NCBI RefSeq assembly: GCF_009765875.1
Contig: NZ_LMUP01000004.1
Location: 248,001 to 312,000 of the forward strand
DNA length: 64,000 bases
Direction of reading: 5' to 3'
DNA from: Pedobacter sp. L105
GTDB lineage: Bacteria; Bacteroidota; Bacteroidia; Sphingobacteriales; Sphingobacteriaceae
Of this stretch, positions 35,111 through 43,084 are shown piece after piece; position 1 is the first letter of the stretch, and every line of letters begins with the position of its first letter. The position numbers and the translations under genes are program-made. The notes beneath the pieces were generated by a model. That model saw nothing but the letters and a program-made list of their open reading frames with translations, did no database searches and had not been told where the DNA came from.

Positions 35111-36577
35111 ATGAAGGCCAAGATACTTATCGTAGAAGACCAGTTTATAGAAGCGCACAGCCTGGAAAGGATATTGATCCGGGCGAATTATATCGTAAGC
35201 TCCATAGCCAGATCGGTAGCCATTGCTTTAAAGTCCATTGAAAAAGATACGCCCGACCTGGTATTACTGGACATCCACCTGCAGGGAAACCTGACCGGCA
35301 TTGACCTGGCCAGGTCTTTAAGTCAAAGAAATATTCCATTCGTTTATCTTTCGGCTAACTCCAACAAGCAGGTACTGCAGGAGGCCAAATCGACCAGGCC
35401 CTATGGGTTTTTAGTCAAACCTTTCCGCGAAAAAGATGTGCTGGTGATGATCGACGTAGCCCTTTATGTACACCGGCAAAACCAGGACCCGGTGATCAAA
35501 CAGGGAAAAGCTGGCATATCACCTTTTGTGCCGAATTCTTCGGAACTGAAAAGCATGGTCGGGAAAAGTAAAGTGATGCAGGAATTGTATGAGATGATCA
35601 ACATTGTTTCCGGCTCCGATATTTCTGTCCTGATCTGTGGGGAAAGCGGTACGGGAAAGGAACTGATTGCCAAAGATATTCACCAGTTAAGTAACCGTGC
35701 GTCAGGTCCTTTTGTTGTGGTTAACTGTTCCGCACTTCCGCCTACCCTGGTAGAGTCCGAATTATTCGGTCATGAAAAAGGGGCCTTTACCGGCGCTGTT
35801 GAAAAAAGGACAGGTAAATTCGAGCAGGCGGACGGCGGTTCGATCTTTTTAGATGAGATCGGAGAATTGCCCCTGGAAATGCAGGTCAGGTTTTTAAGGG
35901 TACTGCAGGAAAAAGAAGTGGAACCCATCGGCGGGAAAATTAAAAGGGTGAACGTTCGCGTGATCGCTGCTACAAACCGTAACCTGGAAGATGAGATCGC
36001 TGCCGGGAGATTCCGGATGGACCTTTTTTACCGTTTGAATCTTTTCCAGATCACGCCGCCGCCACTGCGGGAACGCCGTTCGGATATTCCTTTGCTGGTC
36101 AAACATTTTATCGCAATTTATAATAAACAGACCGGGAAAAATATAACCGGTGTTTCGGATACGGTTTTAAAAAGCCTCGAAGACTATGGCTGGCCCGGAA
36201 ATGTCAGGGAGCTGGAAAATATCATTTTTCGCACCATCCTGGTTTCGCCCGGACCTAAACTGGAAAAAGTTGATCTGCCGGGAATGAGAAACGGTGTCCC
36301 CGAAAGTAAAGTAAAGACGATGGTTGAAAACGAAAGAGATCACATTCTGGCCGTACTGCAAAGCTGCATGGAAAAAGTTGATCTGCCGGGAATGAGAAAC
36401 GGTGTCCCCGAAAGTAAAGTAAAGACGATGGTTGAAAACGAAAGAGATCACATTCTGGCCGTACTGCAAAGCTGCAACTGGAAAATATCCGGAGGCGGGG
36501 GGGCTGCTGAGCTGCTCGACATCCACGTTTCGACCCTCAACTCCAGGATCAAAAAGTTAGGCATTGTAAAGCCGTAA
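35111..36577 (+). CDS. NtrC-type response regulator (receiver, sigma-54 AAA+, Fis-HTH) with an internal 36-residue duplication
   Basis: 488 residues from ATG 35111 (MKAKILIVED); an upstream in-frame ATG at 35072 overlaps the kinase and is less likely. The receiver has Asp54 in VLLDIHL. The AAA+ domain has Walker A GESGTGKE, the sigma-54 contact loop EKGAFTGA, Walker B GSIFLDEIGE and the R-finger region. The Fis-type HTH ends 'AAELLDIHVSTLNSRIKKLG'. The linker before the HTH is present twice as a perfect 108-bp tandem repeat, doubling the first Fis-domain helix. It activates sigma-54 promoters; the targets are unknown. Confidence 0.93.
   Translation: MKAKILIVEDQFIEAHSLERILIRANYIVSSIARSVAIALKSIEKDTPDLVLLDIHLQGNLTGIDLARSLSQRNIPFVYLSANSNKQVLQEAKSTRPYGFLVKPFREKDVLVMIDVALYVHRQNQDPVIKQGKAGISPFVPNSSELKSMVGKSKVMQELYEMINIVSGSDISVLICGESGTGKELIAKDIHQLSNRASGPFVVVNCSALPPTLVESELFGHEKGAFTGAVEKRTGKFEQADGGSIFLDEIGELPLEMQVRFLRVLQEKEVEPIGGKIKRVNVRVIAATNRNLEDEIAAGRFRMDLFYRLNLFQITPPPLRERRSDIPLLVKHFIAIYNKQTGKNITGVSDTVLKSLEDYGWPGNVRELENIIFRTILVSPGPKLEKVDLPGMRNGVPESKVKTMVENERDHILAVLQSCMEKVDLPGMRNGVPESKVKTMVENERDHILAVLQSCNWKISGGGGAAELLDIHVSTLNSRIKKLGIVKP
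36261..36476 (+). repeat. Perfect 108-bp in-frame tandem duplication
   Basis: Copy 1 is 36261–36368 and copy 2 is 36369–36476, identical at every base. Both encode the stretch from EKVDLPGMRNGVPESK to HILAVLQSC. A G7 run follows at about 36495. Confidence 0.95.
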
Positions 36578-36685
36578 CAGCAACTGTTACGGCTCCGGTT
36601 TAATATAGGTCCGTTTCTTTAGCCCTGCAGGTGAAGATCAAAATGACCATAACCAGCTGAACCAATTTCAATGCGATCATGAGTA

Positions 36686-37135
36686 TCATGGGCGTGTAAC
36701 TGGCGGGCCGAGCAGTTGATCACCTAATTCAGCGGACACTTTCATAAACAAAGGCATATCAAATGGCTTGTCCGGCGTACTGCCATCGGTATTTACCGGT
36801 ATGCCGGCTGTCCTGATCAGTTTTGCAAAGCCACCCGGTGAGGCGATAGTCAGCGCTTTGGATTGCTGCAGACCCGATGAAACGATGGCATGCGGCGTTC
36901 CTGCAGGAATGAATAGGTGATCGCCCGGTTTCAAAACGGCTTCACTGCCCGGGGTGTAAATAGTTTGTTCCCCTTCGAGTACAATTATGGTTTCTGAATA
37001 GGCCGTGTGCAGGTGCAGCGGCACTTCACTGCAGGGCGCAAATATTCCGGTGATCACATCATAGCCGGAACCAGTTAAAATATCATCCAGGGTTATGGTT
37101 AATTTTGCTCCTAAAAGCCAGAAGGTGTTTTTCAT
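36686..37135 (-). CDS. Cupin-domain protein
   Basis: 149 residues. It is a single cupin barrel: 'PLHLHTAYSETIIVLEGEQT' gives the first metal-binding motif (two His and a Glu) and 'KPGDHLFIPAGTPHAIVS' the second. No signal peptide. The role is unknown; it may bind a small molecule or act as a dioxygenase. The start lies 30 bases downstream of the membrane-protein gene at 37165–37698, on the same strand. Confidence 0.85.
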   Translation of the reverse strand: MKNTFWLLGAKLTITLDDILTGSGYDVITGIFAPCSEVPLHLHTAYSETIIVLEGEQTIYTPGSEAVLKPGDHLFIPAGTPHAIVSSGLQQSKALTIASPGGFAKLIRTAGIPVNTDGSTPDKPFDMPLFMKVSAELGDQLLGPPVTRP

Positions 37136-37164
37136 AGTTATCGTTTAAAATAGGTTCAGGCAGA

Positions 37165-37698
37165 TCAGCCGGGCTTCCGTCCGCTATCTCTTTTTTTAAT
37201 TCGCAGGTTAAAAAGCATCGTGATCAGCACCGCAATCAGGCAGCCACTGACGACGCAGGAAACCCTTTCGAGGGCGATATACCAATGCCTGGTTTGCTGG
37301 CCCTGTATGGCTACGATAACAAAACCTGTCAATGCCATCCGCATACTGTTCATCATCTTTAATACAATGCCGAGAAAGATCACTATGGTTACGCCTAACA
37401 GGATGGTAACCAGATCAGGCAGATTTAAGAAAAATAAACCAAGCCCGGTTACGGCACCAAGCAGGTTTGCTTTCATATAATTAAATGCGAACTGGTTACT
37501 CCTGTTTGGAGATATAACCAATACCACAGAGATCACCGCCCAGTATAGCGGGTATTGCGGGAAATAGAATGATAATCCGCAGCATATTGCAGCCCCGATG
37601 AGACATTTGACCAGGTAAATCGAGTCCCGCTTTGACATGGCTCCTGTTGGGTAAAACATGGGCGATTTGCTGTAATAAAAAAATAGGCCAACCCGCAC
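37165..37698 (-). CDS. FUSC/aromatic-acid-exporter-like membrane protein (short)
   Basis: 177 residues with about five hydrophobic segments. 'YPLYWAVISVVLVISPNRSN' resembles the conserved WA.ls...vl.p segment of the FUSC/ArAE family, and the cytosolic tail is Lys/Arg-rich (NLRIKKRDSGRKPG). Full-length exporters are far longer, so this is a half-type protein. An internal Met (MSKRDS) is an alternative start. It is co-oriented with the ester-cyclase-like gene upstream. Confidence 0.7.
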   Translation of the reverse strand: MRVGLFFYYSKSPMFYPTGAMSKRDSIYLVKCLIGAAICCGLSFYFPQYPLYWAVISVVLVISPNRSNQFAFNYMKANLLGAVTGLGLFFLNLPDLVTILLGVTIVIFLGIVLKMMNSMRMALTGFVIVAIQGQQTRHWYIALERVSCVVSGCLIAVLITMLFNLRIKKRDSGRKPG

Positions 37699-37730
37699 AA
37701 GAATTGTATCCTGCCCAGGTTGGCAGATAG

Positions 37731-38282
37731 TTAAAGTTTAATAACACCCGCCTGGACCAGGAAGGCTACATTGTCTTCCAGGTGCCAGTCTTCATAAACT
37801 TTTCCGTTGCGGACATGCAAAATATCAATGGCAAAAAAACGGATGGCATTCCCGGTTGCGGGATGCCCGTTTGTCGGGCCGGTATTGTGCCCGGTGTAAA
37901 TCTGGCGGCAAACGATCTTGTCTTTAGTAATGATCAGGTCTTCAATGCTGCATTTCAGATCGGGAACTGATTTCCGGAAATTCTTCGACGCGAAAGGAAT
38001 TCCCTGGTAGCCCTGCGGTCTTCCCTTAGGCAGGGTATTGTCTTTAAAATCCTCAGAGACCGCTTGTTTAAGATAATATTCTTTACCTGTGTTCCAGAAG
38101 GCATATAACATCCTGCCGGTATGGATCAGCTGGTCAGCCTCGGCTTTTGACAGGCTTTTATCAACTGTAATTGATTTTGGCACAGGGACGTCCCCGGGGG
38201 CTTCCTGTGCTGAAGAACGGATGATGGTAAGCGACAACAGGCCTGCGAAGGCCAATTGTGCGTATATTTTATAATTTTCCAT
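37731..38282 (-). CDS. Secreted SnoaL/ester-cyclase-like (NTF2-fold) protein, copy 2
   Basis: 183 residues from ATG 38282 (MENYKIYAQLAFAGLLSLT), with a signal peptide ending AQEAPG. It is very close to copy 1 at 22068: PVPKSIT.DKSLSKAEA, 'DNTLPKGRPQGYQGIPFASK', 'GHNTGPTNGHPATGNAIRFF' and 'KVYEDWHLEDNVAFLVQAGV'. An in-frame TTG at 38300 would overlap the deacetylase gene and is less likely. The function is unknown. Confidence 0.85.
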   Translation of the reverse strand: MENYKIYAQLAFAGLLSLTIIRSSAQEAPGDVPVPKSITVDKSLSKAEADQLIHTGRMLYAFWNTGKEYYLKQAVSEDFKDNTLPKGRPQGYQGIPFASKNFRKSVPDLKCSIEDLIITKDKIVCRQIYTGHNTGPTNGHPATGNAIRFFAIDILHVRNGKVYEDWHLEDNVAFLVQAGVIKL

Positions 38283-38292
38283 GAGGCTGTTA

Positions 38293-39261
38293 TTAAACAA
38301 AGTCAGTATCTACCAATGCATTTTTATCGGCCAGCGTCATTTTCGCGATATCGTCCTTACGCATAAATTTCACTCCTTCATGTTGCAGCGCATAAGTGAT
38401 GAACTGATCGATCACATTGATCTGCTGAGGTGTTCCGCTAATGCGGTCATGCGCACTGAATGACATCATCAGTTTACGATTGGCACTCTCTTTATACATT
38501 TGATCAAACTCCAGTTTCAAGGTCTCCAAAAATTGTGTTGAAGTGAAGAATTGACCGGCGATCAATTGAATATCGTTACAACGTAGCGTGTAAGGCACTA
38601 CCGCGAAATTTTTGCCATTGATCGGGATCAGGAACGGCTCATCGCGGCTCAGGTCATCCGTGTGGTAATAGCCGCCTAATTCCTGCACAATCGGAGCCGT
38701 GTTCGGGCTGCGGCGGAGCCAGTTACAGTTATAACCTACGGTTGTTACCCCGCAAACTTCTTTAATGGTATCCTGCGCTTTCTTCATGAAGGCCTTTTCT
38801 TCATCGTAGCTTAGGGTGTATTGCGGGCTCCAGGTCTGGCCGTGTCCCGATACTTCATGACCACGTTTAACGATTTCACGAACCAGATCAGGACTTTTTA
38901 AAGCTGCCTGGCCGATCACGTGACTGGTTACTTTAACGCCGTGTTTGTCCCAAAGATCCAGTAATCTTGGGATACCTTCTTTGTAGCCATAATTGAACCA
39001 GGTGGTAGCCGGAAGATCTTTGAAGCCGTTTTCCAGGTTCTTCGGGAACGGGCTGTCAAAACCAACGTCAGGCTGGCCACCGGCCTCCATGATCATTGTA
39101 GCTGAAATTACTAAGCGGGTGCCATCCGGCCATTTTGAATTTTTCATAGGTTGTTCTTTAGTTGTTTGCGTTGTTGGTTGGGCAGAAAGCAGGTTGGGCA
39201 GCATTAAAGCGCCTGCCCCGGCTATTGCCGCGTTCTTGATAAAATCTTTTCTGGTTTGCAT
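38293..39261 (-). CDS. Polysaccharide deacetylase-like exported enzyme, copy 2
   Basis: 322 residues. The export signal MQTRKDFIKNAAIAGAGALM is the same type as in copy 1. The catalytic landmarks are shared: 'KVTSHVIGQAALKSPDLVRE', 'RGHEVSGHGQTWSPQY' and 'MMSFSAHDRISGTPQQINV'. Highly similar to 22630–23592 along its length. It directly precedes the ester-cyclase-like copy 2, so a two-gene unit has been duplicated. The substrate is unknown. Confidence 0.88.
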   Translation of the reverse strand: MQTRKDFIKNAAIAGAGALMLPNLLSAQPTTQTTKEQPMKNSKWPDGTRLVISATMIMEAGGQPDVGFDSPFPKNLENGFKDLPATTWFNYGYKEGIPRLLDLWDKHGVKVTSHVIGQAALKSPDLVREIVKRGHEVSGHGQTWSPQYTLSYDEEKAFMKKAQDTIKEVCGVTTVGYNCNWLRRSPNTAPIVQELGGYYHTDDLSRDEPFLIPINGKNFAVVPYTLRCNDIQLIAGQFFTSTQFLETLKLEFDQMYKESANRKLMMSFSAHDRISGTPQQINVIDQFITYALQHEGVKFMRKDDIAKMTLADKNALVDTDFV

Positions 39262-39304
39262 AAGGCTGTAATTTATTATTGAATTCTTCTATGGCTTATT
39301 TGAT

Positions 39305-39397
39305 GCGGACAACCACGCGATCGGAGAAAAAGATTTGCGAAACAAGCCCAGCTGGACAAAACGGAACCTGAACGGTACAAAACCAGTCGGGAATTAA
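39305..39397. repeat. GGACAA-type motif array upstream of deacetylase copy 2
   Basis: GCGGACAA (39305), CTGGACAA (39352) and CGGTACAA (39373); the last two are 21 bases apart. CGGGAATTAA follows at 39388, 34 bases after GGACAAAAC, the same offset as in the array at 31450–31493. Confidence 0.5.
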
Positions 39398-39601
39398 TTG
39401 TCTGGATTTAAGATCGATTTTGAATCGGCGTTGCTTGTAAACCTCAAACCTAAAGCAACGGGAAATCCATTGAGCATGAACTTGTACGGACGTGTTTAAA
39501 TCTTATTTACTTTGATTGCCCCGGGAATATGTACACCTCGGGAACTTATTTTTTGTGTATTGATTTGCATATCATTCCTTTAAAGTTCAAAACGCATTAC
39601 C

Positions 39602-40387
39602 ATGAAAAACCCGATCTTTAAACTCAGGAATTACCTGTTATTAAGCTTGTCTATCGTCTGCATCTTCAGCTATCAGCATGCCGCGGCCCAGCAACCTGTC
39701 GGAATTAAAAATATCGTGCTGGTACACGGCGCTTTTGTAGATGGTTCCGGTTGGAAGCCGGTGTACGAGATCCTTAAAAAGAAAGGCTATCAAGTCAGCA
39801 TCACCCAACAACCGCTTACATCCTTCGACGGGGACGTGGCAGCCGTAAAACGCATACTCGCGATGCAGGACGGCCCCTGCATTTTAGTTGGCCATAGCTA
39901 TGGCGGCGCAATTATCACTGTTGCGGGTAATGATGCGCATGTAGCCGGCCTGGTTTATATAGCCGCCCATGCACCCGATAGCGGGGAAAGCGAGGGCGGA
40001 AATGGTAAGCTTTATCCTTCCGCCTACAAATCACTGCAAAAAGGCACAGATGGTTTTGACTACATCGCACCTGATAATTTTGCCGCCGACTTTGCTGCCG
40101 ACCTTTCCAAGAGCGCAGCGGATTTTGCAGCCAACGCACAGATGCCTGCAGCAGATGTTGTGTTTCATGCCATCATCCAGAACCCCGCCTGGAAAACAAA
40201 GCCAAGTTGGTATATGGTTGCCAAGTCAGACCGTATCATCAATCCTGACCTGGAACGGATGTATGCCAAACGCGCGAAAAGCACCACAGTTGAAGTGGAT
40301 GGGGCCAGTCACTCGGTATACGAATCTCACCCTGAAGAAGTGGCCAAGTTGATTATTGATGCTGCTATTCACAGTCCAGTAAAATAA
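39602..40387 (+). CDS. Secreted alpha/beta hydrolase
   Basis: 261 residues. A signal peptide ends HAAAQQ. The alpha/beta fold has the oxyanion motif VLVHGAFVDGSGW, the nucleophile elbow GHSYGG (Ser about 101), an acid in 'SDRIINPD' and the His in DGASHSVYESHP. It resembles the group of small esterases often annotated as arylesterase/EstC-like. Monocistronic, with its own long upstream region. Confidence 0.87.
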   Translation: MKNPIFKLRNYLLLSLSIVCIFSYQHAAAQQPVGIKNIVLVHGAFVDGSGWKPVYEILKKKGYQVSITQQPLTSFDGDVAAVKRILAMQDGPCILVGHSYGGAIITVAGNDAHVAGLVYIAAHAPDSGESEGGNGKLYPSAYKSLQKGTDGFDYIAPDNFAADFAADLSKSAADFAANAQMPAADVVFHAIIQNPAWKTKPSWYMVAKSDRIINPDLERMYAKRAKSTTVEVDGASHSVYESHPEEVAKLIIDAAIHSPVK

Positions 40388-40485
40388 ACTGTACGTATAC
40401 GATATCAATAAGTGGTTGACTAATAATTACTTAATTTTAAAAGCGAAGCATTCAATTTGAAATGACCTTAAATTGACAAAATAAT

Positions 40486-40516
40486 TTTGGAGCAGTATAT
40501 AAAATATTTATTTTTG
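40486..40516 (+). promoter_or_regulatory. −33/−7 promoter of the TetR gene
   Basis: TTTG at 40486–40489, a 19-base spacer, and TATTTTTG at 40509–40516. Transcription would start within the operator-like sequence that follows. Confidence 0.6.
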
Positions 40517-40517
40517 T

Positions 40518-40537
40518 AGAGTGATCAGTCAGTTAAT
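40518..40537 (+). promoter_or_regulatory. TetR operator-like site 1
   Basis: AGAGTGATCAGTCAGTTAAT lies between the −7 box and the TetR ATG. It contains the near-palindrome TGATCAGTCA and matches 16 of 20 positions at 41975–41994. Confidence 0.55.
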
Positions 40538-40540
40538 TAA

Positions 40541-41104
40541 ATGGAAAAATCAGAAGTAATATTATCCGCAGCACTGAAGCTATTTGTTGAATATGGTTTC
40601 CACGGAACACCTACCAGCAAGATAGCAGCTGAGGCCGGCGTTTCCAATGGTACCCTGTTCCATTATTTTAAAACCAAGGATGAATTAACGGTTGCCTTAT
40701 ATGTTCATGTAAAAAATGACCTGAACAATGCTTTAGCCTTACGCCAGCAAAAAACCAAGGATATCCGCACCCGTTTTAAATATCTCTTTGCCGATTCCAT
40801 CAAATGGTCACTTCAAAATTATAAGGAGTTTTATTACATCCAGCAATTTCATTTTTCCCCGCATTTATCGCTGGTAAGCAAGGAAGAGCTGGAACGTCAG
40901 ACGCAATTACACCTGGGCCTGCTGCAGGAAGCAATAGATGCCAAGTTACTTAAGCCCCTGCCTGTGGAACTGATCATTCAATTGGTTGGCAGCCAGATTT
41001 ACGGTCTGCATCAATACCTGCTGGAAGCTAAGCTTACCCCGGCAGAATTGCAAAATAATGTGGATGAAGCCCTGGAGCTTTTATTAACGATGATCTTCAT
41101 TTAA
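40541..41104 (+). CDS. TetR/AcrR-family repressor
   Basis: 187 residues. The N-terminal HTH reads 'LFVEYGFHGTPTSKIAAEAG' and VSNGTLFHYFKTKDEL, textbook TetR. The C-terminal ligand domain is variable. The start follows the promoter and an operator-like site by a few bases, so autorepression is likely. The next gene starts 1 base after its stop. A second operator copy in front of 42020 suggests it also controls the hydrolase/aldehyde dehydrogenase pair. Confidence 0.92.
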   Translation: MEKSEVILSAALKLFVEYGFHGTPTSKIAAEAGVSNGTLFHYFKTKDELTVALYVHVKNDLNNALALRQQKTKDIRTRFKYLFADSIKWSLQNYKEFYYIQQFHFSPHLSLVSKEELERQTQLHLGLLQEAIDAKLLKPLPVELIIQLVGSQIYGLHQYLLEAKLTPAELQNNVDEALELLLTMIFI

Positions 41105-41105
41105 A

Positions 41106-41783
41106 ATGGAAAATATAACCAATAATAAAGTGAATGCGATCATTACCGGTGCAAGCGGCATGGTTGGTGAAGGCGTTCTGCAGGTTTGCCTGCAAGATCC
41201 CAATGTAGCTTCTGTATTGGTCATCAATAGAAAAGCACTGGGTGTCAGCCATCCTAAATTAAAAGAGATAATACATGCAGACTTTTTTGATCTGTCTGCT
41301 GTAGAAGATCAGCTGATCGGCTATAATGCCTGCTTTTTTTGTTTGGGTGTTACTTCAGTAGGTAAAAGTGATGCGGAGTACTATAAGTACACTTACACAC
41401 TGACCATGAAAATGGGGGAAACGCTTAGCAAGCTAAATAGCGGTATGACCTTTTGCTATGTTTCAGGAGGAGGAACAGACAGTACCGAACAAGGGAAAAG
41501 CAGCTGGGCTAGGACTAAAGGGAAAACCGAAAACGACCTGATGAAATTGCCATTTAAAGAGGCATTTGCCTTCAGGCCCGGATTCATCAAACCCATGAAG
41601 GGCTTAAAACACAGCCATGCTTACTATAAGTATATCAACTGGTTATATCCAATCGGGAGGCTGATTTATCCCAAGGGATTTAACACGCTGGAGGAAGTGG
41701 GCTTAGCGATGATCCATATTACCCAGTGGGGGTATAAAAAAAATATTATCGAAGGAACAGACATTGCGATCCTGGCAAAATAA
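41106..41783 (+). CDS. NAD(P)-binding Rossmann protein (HTATIP2/epimerase-like)
   Basis: 225 residues. The dinucleotide site is ITGASGMVGEGVL. Other family features are 'NACFFCLGVTSVGKSDAEYY', 'FCYVSGGGTDSTEQGKSSWA' and 'RPGFIKPMKG', which place it among atypical SDR proteins related to HTATIP2. The reaction is unknown. It is translationally close to TetR (1-base gap) and is thus under the same promoter. Confidence 0.85.
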   Translation: MENITNNKVNAIITGASGMVGEGVLQVCLQDPNVASVLVINRKALGVSHPKLKEIIHADFFDLSAVEDQLIGYNACFFCLGVTSVGKSDAEYYKYTYTLTMKMGETLSKLNSGMTFCYVSGGGTDSTEQGKSSWARTKGKTENDLMKLPFKEAFAFRPGFIKPMKGLKHSHAYYKYINWLYPIGRLIYPKGFNTLEEVGLAMIHITQWGYKKNIIEGTDIAILAK

Positions 41784-41974
41784 ATAATCAATCCATTTCC
41801 CGGTTTTAAGAAAAATGGGGAATTGATTTAAACGGAAATATATAAAGCTTAACGGCCGTTTTGGGTCATTCACCTAAATAAATGAATGACCTGAAAATAC
41901 ATCTTACTACTTTTAAATACTAAAAAAGGAAATAAGGTAAACGGTTGAAAAGCATTTTTTTGGAAACAACATTA

Positions 41975-41994
41975 GAGTGACTGGTCAATTAATA
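41975..41994 (+). promoter_or_regulatory. TetR operator-like site 2
   Basis: AGAGTGACTGGTCAATTAAT contains the palindrome-like TGACTGGTCA and matches 16 of 20 positions of site 1. It lies 26 bases before ATG 42020. Confidence 0.55.
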
Positions 41995-42019
41995 ATTAAC
42001 ATTTAAAACAACAAATATC

Positions 42020-43042
42020 ATGAAAAAAGCAATCTTATATTCTATGTCAGCAGCCGCATTGCTGGTTGCCAGCAGCTGCAGCCACAAGGTCCAGTTAACC
42101 CCGGGCCAGGAAACCTCCATAAGTCCGGAAGCCGTAGCCTTTTTGAAGAAAACAACCTATTACACTATCCCATCGTGGTTCCCGATCAGCGATAAGCAGA
42201 TCATAGAAGGCAGAAATAAATTTGAAGCCGGTGAAATGATCCAGGAAGCCAAAATGATCAAACAGTTCAATCTGAAGATAGACAGCACCAAGATCGCAGG
42301 CGTTCCGGTACTGATCGTTACTCCACCGGTTATCAACCCGATCTATAAAGACGTTATCGCCTTTAATATCCACGGTGGAGGATTTACACTGGGCACGGCC
42401 CGTGACCGTTCTGCCCTGTTGGTTGCGGCTAAACTGGGGATGAAAGTATATTCCATAGACTATTCCGTTGCCCCTGAAGCTAAATATCCGGTGGCGATCA
42501 ACCAAAGCCTGGCCGTATACAAAGAGCTGATCAAGCAGTTCGATCCGAAAAAAATGCTGGGTGTTAGCAGCTCTGCCGGCGGCGAAATGATCCTTTCGAT
42601 GATCCAGCGGATCAACCAGGAACACCTGCCGATGATGAAAGCCCAGATCTGTTTTACACCAGCTGCTGATATATCCGGCAATGGCGACAGCCCGGTAGCG
42701 AATGACACAAGAGATGTGGTGACCAGGGACTTGGCTATAAGGTCTGCCAAAGACTTTTACCTGGGTGGCGCTGATGCAAAAGACCCCTTGGTATCACCCA
42801 TCTACGCAGCCATTCCTGCAAACTTCCCGGCAACTGTATTTACCACTGGTACCCGTGACCTTTTGGAAAGTAACAGTATCCGGATGTACTGGAAATTACA
42901 AAATGCAGGTATAGAATCAGAATTACTGGTACAGGAAGGTATGTGGCATGGTTTCCACTGGGAGTGGAATATGCCGGAATCTATCGCGACTATGAAAGCG
43001 GTATCCAAATTCGTTGAGAAACAATTTACTGAAAAACAATAA
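42020..43042 (+). CDS. Alpha/beta hydrolase lipoprotein (HGGG/hormone-sensitive-lipase type)
   Basis: 340 residues. The lipobox is ASSC (near residue 20). The fold has the oxyanion motif FNIHGGGFTLG, the nucleophile elbow GVSSSAGGEM, an acid in 'TTGTRDLLES' and the His in MWHGFHWEW. Family IV esterases of this layout cleave short acyl esters. It is followed 42 bases later by an aldehyde dehydrogenase, suggesting ester hydrolysis and then oxidation of the released product (inference). Confidence 0.88.
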   Translation: MKKAILYSMSAAALLVASSCSHKVQLTPGQETSISPEAVAFLKKTTYYTIPSWFPISDKQIIEGRNKFEAGEMIQEAKMIKQFNLKIDSTKIAGVPVLIVTPPVINPIYKDVIAFNIHGGGFTLGTARDRSALLVAAKLGMKVYSIDYSVAPEAKYPVAINQSLAVYKELIKQFDPKKMLGVSSSAGGEMILSMIQRINQEHLPMMKAQICFTPAADISGNGDSPVANDTRDVVTRDLAIRSAKDFYLGGADAKDPLVSPIYAAIPANFPATVFTTGTRDLLESNSIRMYWKLQNAGIESELLVQEGMWHGFHWEWNMPESIATMKAVSKFVEKQFTEKQ

Positions 43043-43084
43043 AACAACTACATCATAACCAAAAAACATCTAAAAATAAATACA

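Noticed and set aside
36167..36526. 119-codon minus-strand frame containing an internal repeat
   Set aside because: Its repeat is simply the complement of the 108-bp duplication in the sigma-54 activator.
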